DNA of 64,000 nt from Spisula solida (lineage: Eukaryota > Mollusca > Bivalvia > Venerida > Mactridae): positions 14,745,455 to 14,809,454 of the forward strand of contig OX365948.1 in NCBI GenBank assembly GCA_947247005.1, given 5' to 3'. The position numbers were made by a program, and so were the translations under genes. Shown piece by piece: positions 48,675 through 62,579 of the stretch; the stretch's first letter is position 1; each line of letters opens with the position of its first letter. The notes below the pieces were generated by a model, which worked only from the letters and a program-made list of their open reading frames with translations, made no database searches and was not told the DNA's origin.

Positions 48675-48865
48675 CCTGAGCAAAATAGCTGGTCAGGCCC
48701 CTTCCTGAGAAAATAGCTGGTCAGGCCCCTTCCTGAGAAAAATAGCTGGTCAGGCCCCTTCCTGAGAAGAAGTAACTGGTCAGACCCCTTCTTGAGCAAA
48801 ATATCTGGTCAGACACTTCCCTGAGAAAAAATAATTGGTCAGACCCCCTGAGAAAAGTTTCTGGG
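48675..48865. repeat. 29-bp minisatellite, about 6 copies
   Basis: Unit aaatagctggtcaggcccct plus tcctgagaa. Confidence 0.9.
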
Positions 48866-49544
48866 TGTATGCATGCTTTGATGTATGCCGTGACTGGCTG
48901 TTTGATACAGGTTAGGCTGTAGAGTATTTATAACATTTTGTCAACCACAATATGTGGTGATAGTGACAGTTGTTGCGTATGATAATTTACCATGCAACAT
49001 GCTTTATTGATCATAGATACTGTAGAGTACAAGTGGATGTATATGAGGGTTGGTCAATATGTAACCAGCTTCTTACTTAGAAATACACCAGGTTTAAAAT
49101 CTGTTAACACGTTTGATGAATGGTTAAAGAGATTTTAACTTTGTGTATCTTCAGAGGAGATCATTTAAAATTTTAAAAATCTGATGAAAATGTTCATACA
49201 ATGTTGTGTTCTATTCTGTGTGTGTCCTAGTTATGTTACATATTGACTGACCCTTATATTGATGAACTGGCTGAAGGTGATAAATGACAAAATTTCATTT
49301 ATATTTCCTGTTTGTTTGTTACATAATCCTTCACCATGTGATTGTGGTTAATATGAGATATTATGTTTGCATAACTTATGCATTTAAAATAAATTAAAAT
49401 ATATTTTTATAAAAAAAAAAATCAAATTAAATATTAGTAGATCTATATGAATCATATCATTTTTGTATAAAGTTATTATTTGTTGTTTTGTCTTATCAAT
49501 ATTTATGTAAGATGTACTGTTTATATGATCTATTTTATTTCAAT

Positions 49545-49680
49545 TGGTCAACTGTGTTGTTATTTTTTTATTTTATGGCCAACTGTATTGTTATTATTTT
49601 GTTCTATGGCCAACTGTATTGTTATTATTTTGTTTTATGGCCAACTTTATTGTTATTATTTTGCTTTATGGCCGAAGATA
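49545..49680. repeat. 31-bp minisatellite, about 4 copies
   Basis: Unit ggccaactgtattgttatta plus ttttgttctat; starts at 49577, 49608, 49639 and 49670. Confidence 0.9.
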
Positions 49681-50003
49681 TGGTGTTATGCTGACAATAA
49701 ACTTTAAATAAATATAAAGAATTTTCCTTTTTGTTCAGAATTTATTGAAATTGTATGATATCATATGTTATATGTGGTTATGTGATGTTTGTATTACTGC
49801 TATATATGGTTATGTGATGTTTGTATTACTGCTATCATCATGAGAGGTCATACAATTGTCAAGTTCACTAGAATTATGTATATTTATAAAAACTTCATTT
49901 ACTATGTGATTTATGTATATTTATACTAACTTAAATTACTATGTGATTTATGTATATTTATACTTACTTTCTCAGGGCAAGTTGATGTACAACTTGTTGT
50001 AGA

Positions 50004-50547
50004 TGTACATTTAGGGGGTTACCCTGACGATATCGTACATTTAGGGGGTAACCCTGACGATATCATACATTACATTTAGCGGGTTACCCTGACGATATTG
50101 TACATTAAGCGAGTTACCCTGACGATATCGTACATTTAGGGGGTAACCCTGATGATATCGTAAATTTAAGGGGTTACCCTGACGATATCATACATTTAGG
50201 GGGTAACCCTGACGATATCGTACATTTAGGGGTTACCTTGACGATATCGTACATTTAGGGGTTACCCTGACGATATCGTACATTTAGGGGTTACCCTGAC
50301 GATATCGTACATTTAGGGCGTTACCCTGACGATATTGTACATTTAGGGGTTACCCTGACGAAATTGTACATTTAGGGAGTTACCCTGACAATATCATACA
50401 TTTAGGGAGTTACCCTGACGAAATTGTACATTTAGGGGGTTACCCTGATGAAATTGTACATTTAGGGGGTTAACCTGACGATATCGTACATTTAGGGGTT
50501 ACCCTGATGATATAGTACATTTAGGGGGTTACCCTGAAAATATCAAG
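50004..50547. repeat. 30-bp minisatellite, about 18 copies
   Basis: Unit gtacatttagggggttaccc plus tgacgatatc, with one-base length variation in the g run. Confidence 0.95.
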
Positions 50548-51755
50548 ACTCTCATAATTACATACTGCCATAATACATTTAAATAAAACAGAACTATGTA
50601 TAGTTTTATGGAATATATAGTTTTTGTTGGCACTCTTCTAACTTTTGCATAATGCAGCTATAACAAAGGCGTACTTAAAATGTGTTTGTTATGGCTAACC
50701 TGCATACCTGAAACTGAAAATGGGTGTTGTTTTGGAAATTTAATATAGAGGCATAGATTAATAAACTTTTGACATTCGCATGACCATCAAATAAACCCGC
50801 CAACACACACCACCCAAGCGTGGAAGGGTTATGCCAAAGAAATATCTTAAGGATGACCAAGTATATACGGTACTGTACATTATAGACTGTCAGTGGTTGC
50901 TTCCCGCCTTGCAAGTATATCTACATGTGATATGTCATGTATACCTTCTATTTCCTTGTGATAATATGTTTCAATAATGATGTCATCTTTGTGCAATACA
51001 CTTGTTTTATCTCTTTTATAATTGTTGTTTTTCCTTGTTTAGTTGTTGCAGGTTTTTGTCAACCTGGACAATAATACATCTGACACTTTTGATGTTTATG
51101 TCTTTGTTGATTTAAAAACACACATTGGGATGTCTGTTGTTTGTTCAGGGAAATAGTTAAAATCCTGGTACACATATAATTTTGGATACAATTTTTCTCA
51201 TAATGCATGTTACAATTACAACCAAACACCACAAGGAAATGCTTGATCAAATACGTCACTGTCATATATCAATGGAAAGCTAAAATTTCAAAGTTGTATT
51301 TGTACATGCATATAGCATGACCATATTACTATCAAAGCAACCCAGAAATCAAGAGTCTTTTAAAGTAATTTTTAGCTTGACTTTCGAAGAAAAAAGTCGA
51401 GCTATTTTCGTGACGGGATCACCCCCGTGTGCTTTGGTGAAGTTAATTGTTAGAGTCATTTTCTCCAAGACTATCAAAGGTATCAACTTGAAACTCTACA
51501 TCGTTATTAACCATCACAAGGGGAGTCCATACTGACAAGGCTGATAACTCTGTGACATTTGTTTATGGAGCTATCTGCGCTTGTTTGGACTAAGTACATA
51601 GAAATTTTGGCAACTTTTACACATACGCTGAATTTTCTCAAACACTATCAAAACTTTCAACTTGAAAGTCAATACACTTGTGGTATGAGATGACCTACAT
51701 CTACTGACGAGAGGATACAAAGTTATCCAGCATTTTATAAGAGTACACTGTACGA
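50548..51755. other. Intergenic, no gene seen
   Basis: Includes a dispersed-repeat fragment near 51373-51560 (agcttgactttcgaagaaaa). No other feature supported. Confidence 0.5.
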
Positions 51756-53200
51756 TACAGTAGTGTCTCATATATGCAGCACTGTATGTAGTAGTGTCTC
51801 AATGATGTAGCACTGTGTATAGTAGTGTCTCAATGACGTAGCACTGTATGTAGTAGTGTCTCAATGACGTAGCACTGTATGTAGTAGTGTCTCAATGATG
51901 TAGCACTGTATATAGTAGTGTCTCATATATGCAGCACTGTATGTAGTAGTGTCTCAATGATGTAGCACTGTGTATAGTAGTGTCTCAATGACGTAGCACT
52001 GTATGTAGTAGTGTCTCAATGACGTAGCACTGTATGTAGTAGTGTCTCAATGATGTAGCACTGTGTATAGTAGTGTCTCAATGACGTAGCACTGTATGTA
52101 GTAGTGTCTCAATGACGTAACACTGTATATAGTAGTGTCTCAATGACGTAGCACTGTATATACGTGGGACGTTCAAAAATAAACAGGACTGGGGCCCTCA
52201 CGGCTACAGTTTTCAATATTATACAAATATTATTATATAATATGAAATCGTAATTCAATTGCGAAAATTCGATATCTGATTTATGGAGTTACACTATAAC
52301 GTCGTCTCAAAATAGTCCAGTTTGAAACCATGGTAACACGCACCTGGCGCAGCCCAATAATTACCATTAATAGCGACTACGTAATTGGGTGTATCTTTCA
52401 TACTATCAAATCGTTTGTATTATTACTTGTTACATGCTGAACGATGACTGCAAAAATGACGACATTTAGACTTTAGATACTGAAATAAATAGAAGTTGAA
52501 CCCCAAGTATGACAAATTCGTGACGCAAAAGTGACGTCACCATAACGTAAAGAAAAACGGACAAACACAAAGTTCTGTCAACAGCAAGATGACATGTCCT
52601 CTGAATCGTATGAAATTATCGTAACGACATTTTGGAAACAGTTCTGCAAGTCGTTTATCAGTTTTAGAATGTGACAAATACTTTAATGTTAATTGTTCAG
52701 CTTTGGAAGACAGGGAAGTAATAGGAAATCATAAGAACGTTTGTGACGTCAGTTAACGATACTTTTTCAAAATACCAACGTTTAATGGTACGGATTCTCG
52801 CCTAGATATGCGATGTAAGATCCAGAAAAATACATGCAATTCTCACCATCGCATTACTTGTGTGTCTCAGTGTGGTACTGGAATGTATTCTTCACCCTCC
52901 TCACTATAAATTTCGTTTTTCATAGCCCTATGCGAAGCACTAATGCCGTGAAAAATAGCGCGACGTCATTTTGTGCACCGGGTCAACGTTAGTGACCTTG
53001 TTTAGTCACCATTGTTTTAGTTCATATCTTTACAGTATGTAGAAAAAGGATTCCGATTTCCGTTGGTATATAATTTGATTTAATTCGTTTAACCATGCGG
53101 GTTTTGTGACAATAGTCCTGTTTATTTTTGAACGTCCCACGTAGTAGTGTCTCAATGACGTAGCACTGTATATAGTAGTGTCTCAATGACGTAGCACTGT
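51756..53200. repeat. 31-bp minisatellite, split by a MITE
   Basis: Unit gtagtgtctcaatgacgtag plus cactgtatgta, about 13 copies left of 52162 and 2 copies right of 53142. The variant unit with catatatgcag recurs after five units, indicating a 155-bp super-unit. Confidence 0.93.
52163..53141. mobile_element. MITE with perfect 28-bp inverted ends inserted in the 31-bp array
   Basis: Ends cgtgggacgttcaaaaataa plus acaggact are perfectly inverted, with TA at both flanks (52161-52162, 53142-53143). The 979-bp interior has no transposase frame. Tc1/mariner-like by target site. Confidence 0.92.
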
Positions 53201-53363
53201 ACATAATGATATTTGGTTGTCACATTCTCTAGTATTGAAAGGGTTACCAAAACATCCAACATAAAGAACATCATACCATGTAAGACCGATTGGCCACCTT
53301 GTTAATCATGTATGTTGAAGTACATGTATTTGTTGTCATACCTTAATTGGAGGCAATACATCA

Positions 53364-55158
53364 TAACTGGTCACCATGCCATTCTCTGGTACATCAGTGT
53401 CACGACAAGTGAGCTACATAGGGTCACCATGCCATTCTCTGGTACATCAGTGTCACGACAAGTGAGCTACATAGGGTAACCGTGCCAGTCTCTGGTACAT
53501 CAGTGTCACGACAAGTGAGCTACATCGGGTAATCGTGGCATTCTCTGGTACATCAGTATCACGATTAGTGAGCTACATGGGGTCACCATGTCATTCTCTG
53601 GTACATCAGTGTCACGACTAGTGAGCTACATAGGGTCACCATGCCATTCTCTGGTACATCAGTGTCACGACTAGTGAGCTACATAGGGTCACCATGTCAT
53701 TCTCTGGTACATCAGTGTCACAACTAGTGAGCTACATAGGGTCACAATGTCATTCTCTGGTACATCAGTGTCACTACGAGTGAGCTACATAGGGTCACCA
53801 TGCCTTTCTCTGGTACATCAGTGTCACGACTAGTGAGCTACATGGGGTCACCATGCCATTCTCTGGTACAGCATTGTCACGACTAGTGAGCTACATGGGG
53901 TCACCATGCCATTCTCTGGTACATCAGTGTCACGACTAGTGAGCTACATAGGGTCACCATGCCATTCTCTGGTACATCAGTGTCACGAATAGTGAGCTAC
54001 ATGGGGTCACCATGCCATTCTCTGGTACATCAGTGTCACGACAAGTGAGCTACATAGGGTCACCATGCCATTCCCGGGTACATAAGTGTCACGACAAGTG
54101 AGCTACATAGGGTAATCATGCCATTCTATGGTACATCAGTGTCACGACAGGTGAGGTACATGGGGTCACCATGCCATTCTCTGGTACATCAGTGTCACAA
54201 ATAGTGAGCTACATAGGGTCACCATGCCAGTCTCTGGTACATCAGTGTCACGACTAGTGAGCTACATAGGGTCACCATGTCATTCTCTGGTACATCAGTG
54301 TCACGACTAGTGAGCTACATGGGGTCACCATGCCATTCTCTGGTACATCATTGTCACGACTAGTGAGCTACATGGGGTCACCATGCCATTCTCTGGTACA
54401 TCAGTGTCACGACTAGTGAGCTACATAGGGTCACCATGCCATTCTCTGGTACATCAGTGTCACGACTAGTGAGCTACATGGGGTCACCATGTCATTCTCT
54501 GGTACATCAGAGTCACGACTAGTGAGCTACATCGGGTCATCATGCCATTCTCTGGTACATCAGTGTCATGACTAGTGAGCTACATGTGGTCACCATGCCA
54601 TTCTCTGGTAGATCAGTGTCATGACTAGTGAGCTACATGGGGTCATCATGCCATTCTCTGGAACATCAGTGTCATGACTAGGGAGCTACATAGGGTCACC
54701 ATGTTGTTCTCTGGTACATCAGTATCACGACTTGGGAGCTACATAGGGTCATCATGTCATTATCTGGTACATCAGTATCACGACTTGGGAGCTACATGTG
54801 GTCACCATGCCATTCTCTGGTACATCAGTGTCACGACTTGGGAGCTACATAGGGTCACCATGTCATTCTCTGGTACATCAGTATCACGACTTGGGAGCTA
54901 CATAGGGTCACCATGCCATTCTCTGGTACATCAGTATGATGACTTGGGAGCCACATGGGGTCACCATGCCATTATCTGGTACATCAGTATCACGACTTGG
55001 GAGCTACATAGGGTCACCATGTCATTCTCGAGTACACCAGTGTCACGACTTGGGAGCTACATAGGGTCACCATGTCATTCTCGAGTACACCAGTGTCACG
55101 ACTTGGGAGCTACATAGGGTCACCATGTCATTCTCGAGTACACCAGTGTCACGACTTG
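53364..55158. repeat. 54-bp minisatellite, about 33 copies
   Basis: Unit gtcaccatgccattctctgg, tacatcagtgtcacgactag, tgagctacataggg. Copies right of about 54720 share a gacttgggagctac variant. Confidence 0.95.
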
Positions 55159-56069
55159 TTTAAAATAAACTAGAATATTACAGAAAATGATAAAATCCAC
55201 AGTGAGCAGTGTCAAAGCGGGTACAAAGTAACCAGTGTTCAGTTGTATGCTGGGTATTGTGCTGTGTGGTTGTGGTTTGTGTTGTATGTAAGTTTTCTGT
55301 GCTCCACTGTTTCAGTTGAGTGCTACCTTCTCTGTCCCATGTTCTACTATCTTTTTGTATAATGTTGCATTTTTGTGCACCAACACTTATGTAATAACAA
55401 CCATCGGTGTTTTCAGCAAGCTTATGCTATACATCAAGTTGACTGACAAATTAGTTTTATTGAATATACATGTGTATTTATTACAAAACCACCATGCCGC
55501 AACGAGCTGTAATGGTGACATATATCAGTGCTAAGTGCAACTTGAAACAATAGATCGCCTTATCCTTGCAACATTAAACACTCGTTATAGGGCCATAGAT
55601 TATTGTAAAAACAGACGAAACGTTTTAAAATGTTAATTAATGCACTTAGACAGTCTCATATCTGATATAATTTTCATTTAAAGTTTGTATCAGACACAAC
55701 GATGTGTTTATGTTCGTATGAATAAACTTATTTTAATTCTGAAATTATGTTCTGTCCTGTTTTGATCTCTGTGTGACAGCACTGTGACTCGTCTTCATTG
55801 ATAAAAATTATATCAGGATTTAGAACACTGCTTCAACAAGCAAAGTATGTCAGGACACAGACTGCACGGTCGCCTCTTTGTTGATTTCAGTCAAGATGGT
55901 GTTTTATGGAAAACGAAGTGAGACACAAGCCGAAAACTCAAAATTTGTAATTGTCATCTATGGAGATAATTCCATGTAAAAATGCAATATAAGAACTTGC
56001 ATTCTACTGCCATAGTCAGATAAAAGTTCAAAAACATTTCAATAATCAATAGCCTTAGGCTTGAACTCG
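55159..56069. other. Intergenic, no gene seen
   Basis: Unique-looking AT-rich sequence without recognised coding or RNA signal. Confidence 0.5.
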
Positions 56070-56290
56070 AATTCGGTGTGCCCCGGTTTGATCCCAGACT
56101 GCCCGTAAAACCAAAAACGAAATACAAATGGTACCAATAGGCATTCTACCCTTGTCGTTGCTTAGCATAAAAAGGGTTTTCTCTTATCTCTCTCACACCC
56201 TCTTGGCGATGGCTAACATTAGGAATGAGGTGTCCAGAGAGATTAATGTAAGTTGTAAGAACTTGATTCACAATCGACCTAAAACATATA
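56070..56290 (+). mobile_element. SINE, family A copy 2
   Basis: ccggtttgatcccagactgc (B-box-like), aatggtaccaatag, ttaggaatgaggtgtccaga and taatgtaagttgtaagaact match 3530-3770 in order. Confidence 0.65.
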
Positions 56291-57149
56291 AAGGATGGTT
56301 GTCAACAAAACGATAACAAATCGAGCAGAGGGAGAGCTGTCAGTTGCTAGCCAAAAAGCAAGTTCGTACTGTTCGTTGACAATTAATTCCAGGAAAATGT
56401 GTTTGCCAGTTTCGCCAACTGTCCGCCGTACTTTAAAACCTACTTAACCGGACAAGAAAGAATCAAACGAAGCATTGGTAAAGACCGAAACATTCAGTTG
56501 TACCCACAGCATGTATCTGTTTTGCCAACAAGATGACATACGAATCTACGCTATGCAGTTACCTACCAATATAAAGCCAAAACAAGGTTAGAAGAAGACT
56601 TTTTTTCAGTATTGGTTCAACACATTACATAGTTTGAAATGTGCCATTATGGCCCCTGTAGTCTAAGAGCTGAGGGCCATTTATTTACAATTCTTGTCCA
56701 AATCTATAATTGCTATGAATTGAAAGCATATTGTGTCCAGTTTACGAAAATACATTTCTTACAAAATTCTGCTGTCACAACGCTGAGAAATCCAAGATGG
56801 CCAGCAAGATGGCCGCCACTTTTTTTAGAATTTCACCCCTGTGACATAATATACATATTATAAGTACCAATGCTGTCTTATTACATGTTTTATGTGTTAT
56901 TTGTATAGGTAACATGTTGAAATACACAAATCAAGCTCAAATCATGATGTTTTTATATTGAACATTTGAAAAGCATGCTTTTATGACGAAAAAATGACGA
57001 AAAATGGGTAAAATCTGTCATATCGTTTATTATAGTTAATATGCTTGTTGTATTTTTGGCCAAACAACTATCCCAAATAGTTCTAATGATAGTTATACAG
57101 TTCTTACAACATCACATTCACTCTACCGTGGTGTGGAGGTGATATACAC

Positions 57150-59880
57150 AATCGAGTACAGCCTCTATGTTGTACTTGCAGGTATTACTGGCTGTCTAGG
57201 GTTCCTATCACTACCGGGTAGAGCCATTTCTGGCTATTCTAGGTACTTTACACAGCTGGACACAACCATATCTGACTCTGAGGTACATATACCTAACACT
57301 TCCGGGTACATTCATAACTGGCTATCTGAGATAGCTTCACTGCCAGTTACAGCCAATTCTTGCTCCTTTTTTAAGTTCCTTAACACGGACAGGTATAGCA
57401 ATTTCTAGCTTTTTGGGTACCTACAGCAGTCGGATACAGCCTTTTCAGACTCTACAAGGTTCCTATCAATTTGAAGTTAAACCATTTCTGACCCAATGAG
57501 GTAACTAACACTGCTGAGTGAGACCTTTTATGGTTCTATATGGAAACTTACCCAGACTAGTACGCTTATTTCTGGCGCGCTGGGTTACCTATTAGTGCCA
57601 GGTACAGTCAGATCTGGCTTTCTGAGGTACCTCCCAGCCGGATGCAGCAATTTCTGGCTTTTTGAGGTACCTACCACAGCCGGAAACAAACATGTCTGGC
57701 TTTCCGATGCACTTACTACAGCCATTTCTGGGTTTCCTAGGTACCTACTACAGCCGTATACAGCCATTCCTGGGTTTCTGAGGTACCAACTACAGCATGA
57801 AACAGCCATATCTGGGTTTCTGAGGTACCTACCATGGTCGTATACAGCCATATCTGGGTTTCTTAGGTACCTACCATGGTCGTATACAGCCATATCTGGG
57901 TTTCTGAGGTACCAAACCCAGTCGGATACAGCCATTTATGGTTTTCTGAGGTACCAACCACAGCCGTATACAGCCATATCTGGGTTTCTGAGGTACCTAC
58001 CATAGACGTATAAAGCCATATCTGGTTTTCTGAGGTACCTACCACAGCATGAAACAGCCATTTCTGGGTTTCTGAGGTGCCTACCATGGTCGTATAAAGC
58101 CATATCTGGGTTTCTGAGGTACCTACCATAGTCGTATAAAGCCATTTCTGGGTTTCTGAGGTACCTACCACAGCATGAAACAGCCATTTCTGGGTTTCTG
58201 AGGTACCTACCATGGTCGTATAAAGCCATATCTATCTGGGTTTCTGAGGTACCTTCCACAGTCGGATACAGCCATATCTGGGTTTCTGAGGTACCTTCCA
58301 CAGCATGAAACAGCCATATCTGGGTTTCTGAGGTACATACCATAGTTGTATACAGCCATTTCTGGGTTTCTGAGGTACCTACCACAGCATGAAACAGCCA
58401 TATCTGGGTTTCTGAGGTACCTACCACAGTCGGATACAGCCATATCTGGGTTTCTGAGGTACCTTCCACAGCATGAAACAGCCATATCTGAGTTTCTGAG
58501 GTACCTACCATAGTCGTATACAGCCTTTTCTGGGTTCCTGAGGTACCTACCACAGCATGAAACAGTCATTTCTTGGTTTCTGGGGTACCTACCACAGCAG
58601 GATATAGCTACATGTATATCTGGGTTTCTGAGGTACATACCATGGTTGTATAAAGCCATATCTGGGTTTCTGTGGTACCTACCATAGTCGTATACAGCCA
58701 TTTCTGTGTTTCTGAGGTACCTACCACAGCATGAAACAGTCATTTCTTGGTTTCTGGGGTACCTACCACAGCAGGATATAGCTACATGTATATCTGGGTT
58801 TCTGAGGTTCAACCACAGCATGAAACAGCCATATCTGGGTTTTTGAGGTACCTGCTACAACCGTATACAGCCATATCTGGGTTTATAAGGTACCTACCAC
58901 AGCAGGATAGAGCCATATCTAGGTTCCTGAGGTACCTACCATAGTCGGATACATCCATATCTGGGTTTCTGAGGTACCTACCACAGCAGGATAGAGCCAT
59001 ATCTGGGTTCCTGAGGTACCTACCACAGTCGGATACATCCATATCTGGGTTTCTGAGGTACCTACCACAGCAGGATATAGCAATATCTAGGATTCTGAGG
59101 TACCTACCACAGCAGGATATAGCCATATCTAGGTTTCTGAGGTACCTACCACAGTCGGATACAGCCATATCTGGGTTTCTGAGGTACCTACCACAGTCGG
59201 ATACATCCATATCTGGGTTTCTGAGGTACCTACCACAGCAGGATATAGCCATATCTAGGTTTCTGAGGTACCTACCACAGTCGGATACAGCCATATCTGT
59301 GTTTCTGAGGTACCTACCACAACCTTATACAGCCATATCTGGGTTTCTGAGGAACCTATCACAGTCAGATACATCCATATCTGGGTTTCTGAGGTACCTA
59401 CCACAGCAGGATATAGCCATATCTAGGTTTCTGAGGTACCTACCACAGTCGGATACAGCCATATCTGGGTTTCTGAGGTACCTACCACAACCTTATACAG
59501 CCATATCTGGGTTTCTGAGGAACCTATCACAGTCGTATACATCCATATCTGGGTTTCTGAGGTACCTACCACAGCAGGATATAGCCATATCTAGGTTTCT
59601 GAGGTACCTACCACAGTCGGATACAGCCATATCTGGGTTTCTGAGGTACCTACCACAGTCGGATACATCCATATCTGGGTTTCTGAGGTACCTACCACAG
59701 CAGGATATAGCCATATCTAGGTTTCTGAGGTACCTACCACAGTCGGATACAGCCATATCTGGGTTTCTGAGGTACCTACCACAACCTTATACAGCCATAT
59801 CTGGGTTTCTGAGGAACCTATCACAGTCAGATATAGCCATTTCTGCCCGTTTTTGGCTTTATAAGGTACCGTGCACTGCT
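57150..59880. repeat. 42-bp minisatellite, about 60 copies
   Basis: Unit tatctgggtttctgaggtac, ctaccacagtcggatacagc, ca. Copies before 57600 are degenerate. The 42-bp period keeps frames open on both strands (14-residue repeats); this is not coding. Confidence 0.95.
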
Positions 59881-60418
59881 GTGTAAAGCCTATCCAGGCT
59901 CTATGGGCTCTACGTAACACTGCTTAGTCACCTATTTCACGTCCCACCAAATTTCTACCACTGCCGGATACAGCATCTTCTGGATCAGTGGTGTGCCTTA
60001 CACTGCTTGACACAGCCATTTCTCAAGTCATGTTGGCATTATCTCCAAATCTATACAGCAAGCAATCGTATTAATTAAGAAGTTCACTGAAGTCCAAACC
60101 CATATCAACTTTTTCTCAGCCATCCTATGTCAAAGAACAATTATTTAAAACTGCTCATGTAAAACAATTATAATACATATCATTGAATGCGATGAATTTG
60201 AGTTACAATGTACACGTACATTGTATTTGTATTAACAAATTTGAAACTCACTGGTTTTCTGAATGACCCCACCCACTTTTTAGTGACTATTTTTTCTATT
60301 GGTTAATTCTATCATTTTTGAGCTACACTGTATTTATTTTAAATTCCTTTATATAGCCTGATCAGGTATAAAGTAAGATAAATACATACATGTATGTTAT
60401 TTTAAATTTCATAAAAAC

Positions 60419-62146
60419 AAGAATAACATGCAACTCATTACGTAATGTATTTCTAGACAATTTTGACGTGTTGGCCATAACAATTACCCTAGCATTACCA
60501 AGCTTGGTAAAGTCATCTTTCTGCACATAGCAGATATATATACTTGTATCATTGACACATTCAAATTGATTCAGTATCCATAAGTCTATTAACAAAAATG
60601 TTATAGGCCATATAAGTATGTTTTACTCTTCTAACTTGACATTCGACCATTTTGGTGGCCATCTTGGATTTCAGGGAGGCACATGCATGGTCTCTCAAGC
60701 AATTTCTAAACTTGATTAAAGGACAATGAATAGATTAAGCAAACAGAGAGATGATACTTTCCTGACAAAACCTTTTTGGGACCTTTTTTGGCACAGGGAC
60801 ATTCATTATAGGACAAATTTTAAAAATCTGATTTAGTCCATATTTTCGTCATTGTCAGGGGTGATTTACCCCCACCCCATTCTATTTGGAAGCAATATTT
60901 TAATAAAGTACATTTAAAAACATGCATAAGGACACAAAATGATATTAATATTACAGTTATATTACGCAAATAAAATGTCCCATTCAAAATAACAATTTTT
61001 GAATGGCAAACTAAATTTAATTTTTGGGATTAAATTATTACCCCACCCACCTTAATACAAATTATGCTTCAAAATCCCGCCACCACACCACAGTAGAGTG
61101 AATGTGATATTGTAAGATCTGTATGACAAGAATAACATGCAACTCATTTCGTAATGTATTACTAGACAATTTTGACGTGTTGGCCATAACAATTACCGTA
61201 GCCTTACCAAGCTTGGTAAAGTCATCTTTCTGCACATAGCAGATACATATACTTGTATCATTGACACATTCTGTATGACAAGAATAACATGCAACTCATT
61301 ACGTAATGTATTTCTAGACAATTTTGACGTGTTGGCCATAACAATTACCCTAGCCTTACCAAGCTTGGTAAAGTCATCTTTCTGCACATAGCAGATACAT
61401 ATACTTGTATCATTGACACATTCTGTATGACAAGAATAACATGCAACTCATTACGTAATGTATTTCTAGACAATTTTGACGTGTTGGCCATAACAATTAC
61501 CCTAGCATTACCAAGCTTGGTAAAGTCATCTTTCTGCACATAGCAGATATATATACTTGTATCATTGACACATTCAAATTGATTCAGTATCCATAAGTCT
61601 ATTAACAAAAATGTTATAGGCCATATAAGTATGTTTTACTCTTCTAACTTGACATTCGACCATTTTGGTGGCCATCTTGGATTTCAGGGAGGCACATGCA
61701 TGGTCTCTCAAGCAATTTCTAAACTTGATTAAAGGAAATGAATAGATTAAGCAAACAGAGAGATGATACTTTCCTGACAAAACCTTTTTGGGACCTTTTT
61801 TGGCACAGGGACATTCATTATAGGACAAATTTTAAAAATCTGATTTAGTCCATATTTTCGTCATTGTCAGGGGTGATTTACCCCCACCCCAGTCTATTTG
61901 GAAGCAATATTTTAGTTATATTAAAGTACATTTAAAAAACATGCATAAGGACACAAAATGATATTAATATTACAGTTATATTACGCAAATAAAATGTCCC
62001 ATTCAAAATAACAAGTTTTGAATGGCAAACTAAATTTCATTTTTAGGATTAAATTATTACTCCACCCACCTTAATACAAATTATGCTTCAAAATCCCGCC
62101 ACCACACCACAGTAGAGTGAATGTGATATTGTAAGATCTGTATGAC
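60419..62146. repeat. Segmental direct duplication (A-B, A, A, A-B)
   Basis: Segment A (152 bp, caagaataacatgcaactca...) starts at 60419, 61127, 61279 and 61431. The first and last A are followed by segment B (about 0.56 kb), giving two near-identical 0.7-kb blocks. Confidence 0.93.
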
Positions 62147-62579
62147 TACCATTAGAACTATTTAGGATAGTTATTTGGCCAAAAATACAACAAGAATAGT
62201 AACTAAAATAAACGATATGACAGATTTTACCCATTTTTCGTCATTTTTTCGTCATAAAATGATATTCAAATATTTAGTTTAAAAACATCATGATTTGAGC
62301 TTGATTTGTGTATTTCAACAAGTTTCCTATAAAAATAACACATAAAACATGTTATAAGACAGAATTGATACTTATAATATGTATATTATGTCACAGGGGT
62401 GAAATTTTAAAAAATGGCGGCCATCTTGGCGGCCATCTTGGATTTCTCAGCGTTGTGACAGCAGAATTTTGTAAGAAATGGATTTTCGTAAACTGGACAC
62501 TATATGCTTTCAATTCATACCAATTATAGATTTGGACAAGAATTGTAAATAAATTGCCCTCAGCTCTTGGACTACTGGA

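Larger units (their letters stand above)
56656..62577. mobile_element. 5.9-kb structure bounded by ~0.48-kb inverted repeats
   Basis: The left arm (56656 to about 57143) is inverted at the right (about 62097 to 62577). Matching blocks include agagctgagggccatttatt, aaatccaagatgg, attttacccatttttcgtca (complement), agttctaatgatagtt and cattcactctaccgtggtgt. The interior holds the 42-bp array and a duplicated 0.7-kb segment. No transposase frame. Confidence 0.75.

Noticed and set aside
50004..50547. Interstitial telomere because units contain ttaggg
   Set aside because: Only one ttaggg per 30-bp unit, embedded in unrelated sequence; not (TTAGGG)n.
54674..55117. 147-codon frame
   Set aside because: Inside the 54-bp array; same artefact.
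53364..55158. CRISPR-like regular array
   Set aside because: Contiguous units without unique spacers in a eukaryotic genome; an ordinary minisatellite.
57585..59920. Several frames of 90-205 codons on both strands (RYLRNPDMAVSDCG and ISGFLRYLPQSDTA repeats)
   Set aside because: Simultaneous opposite-strand openness follows from the 42-bp period; no start, splice or homology evidence.
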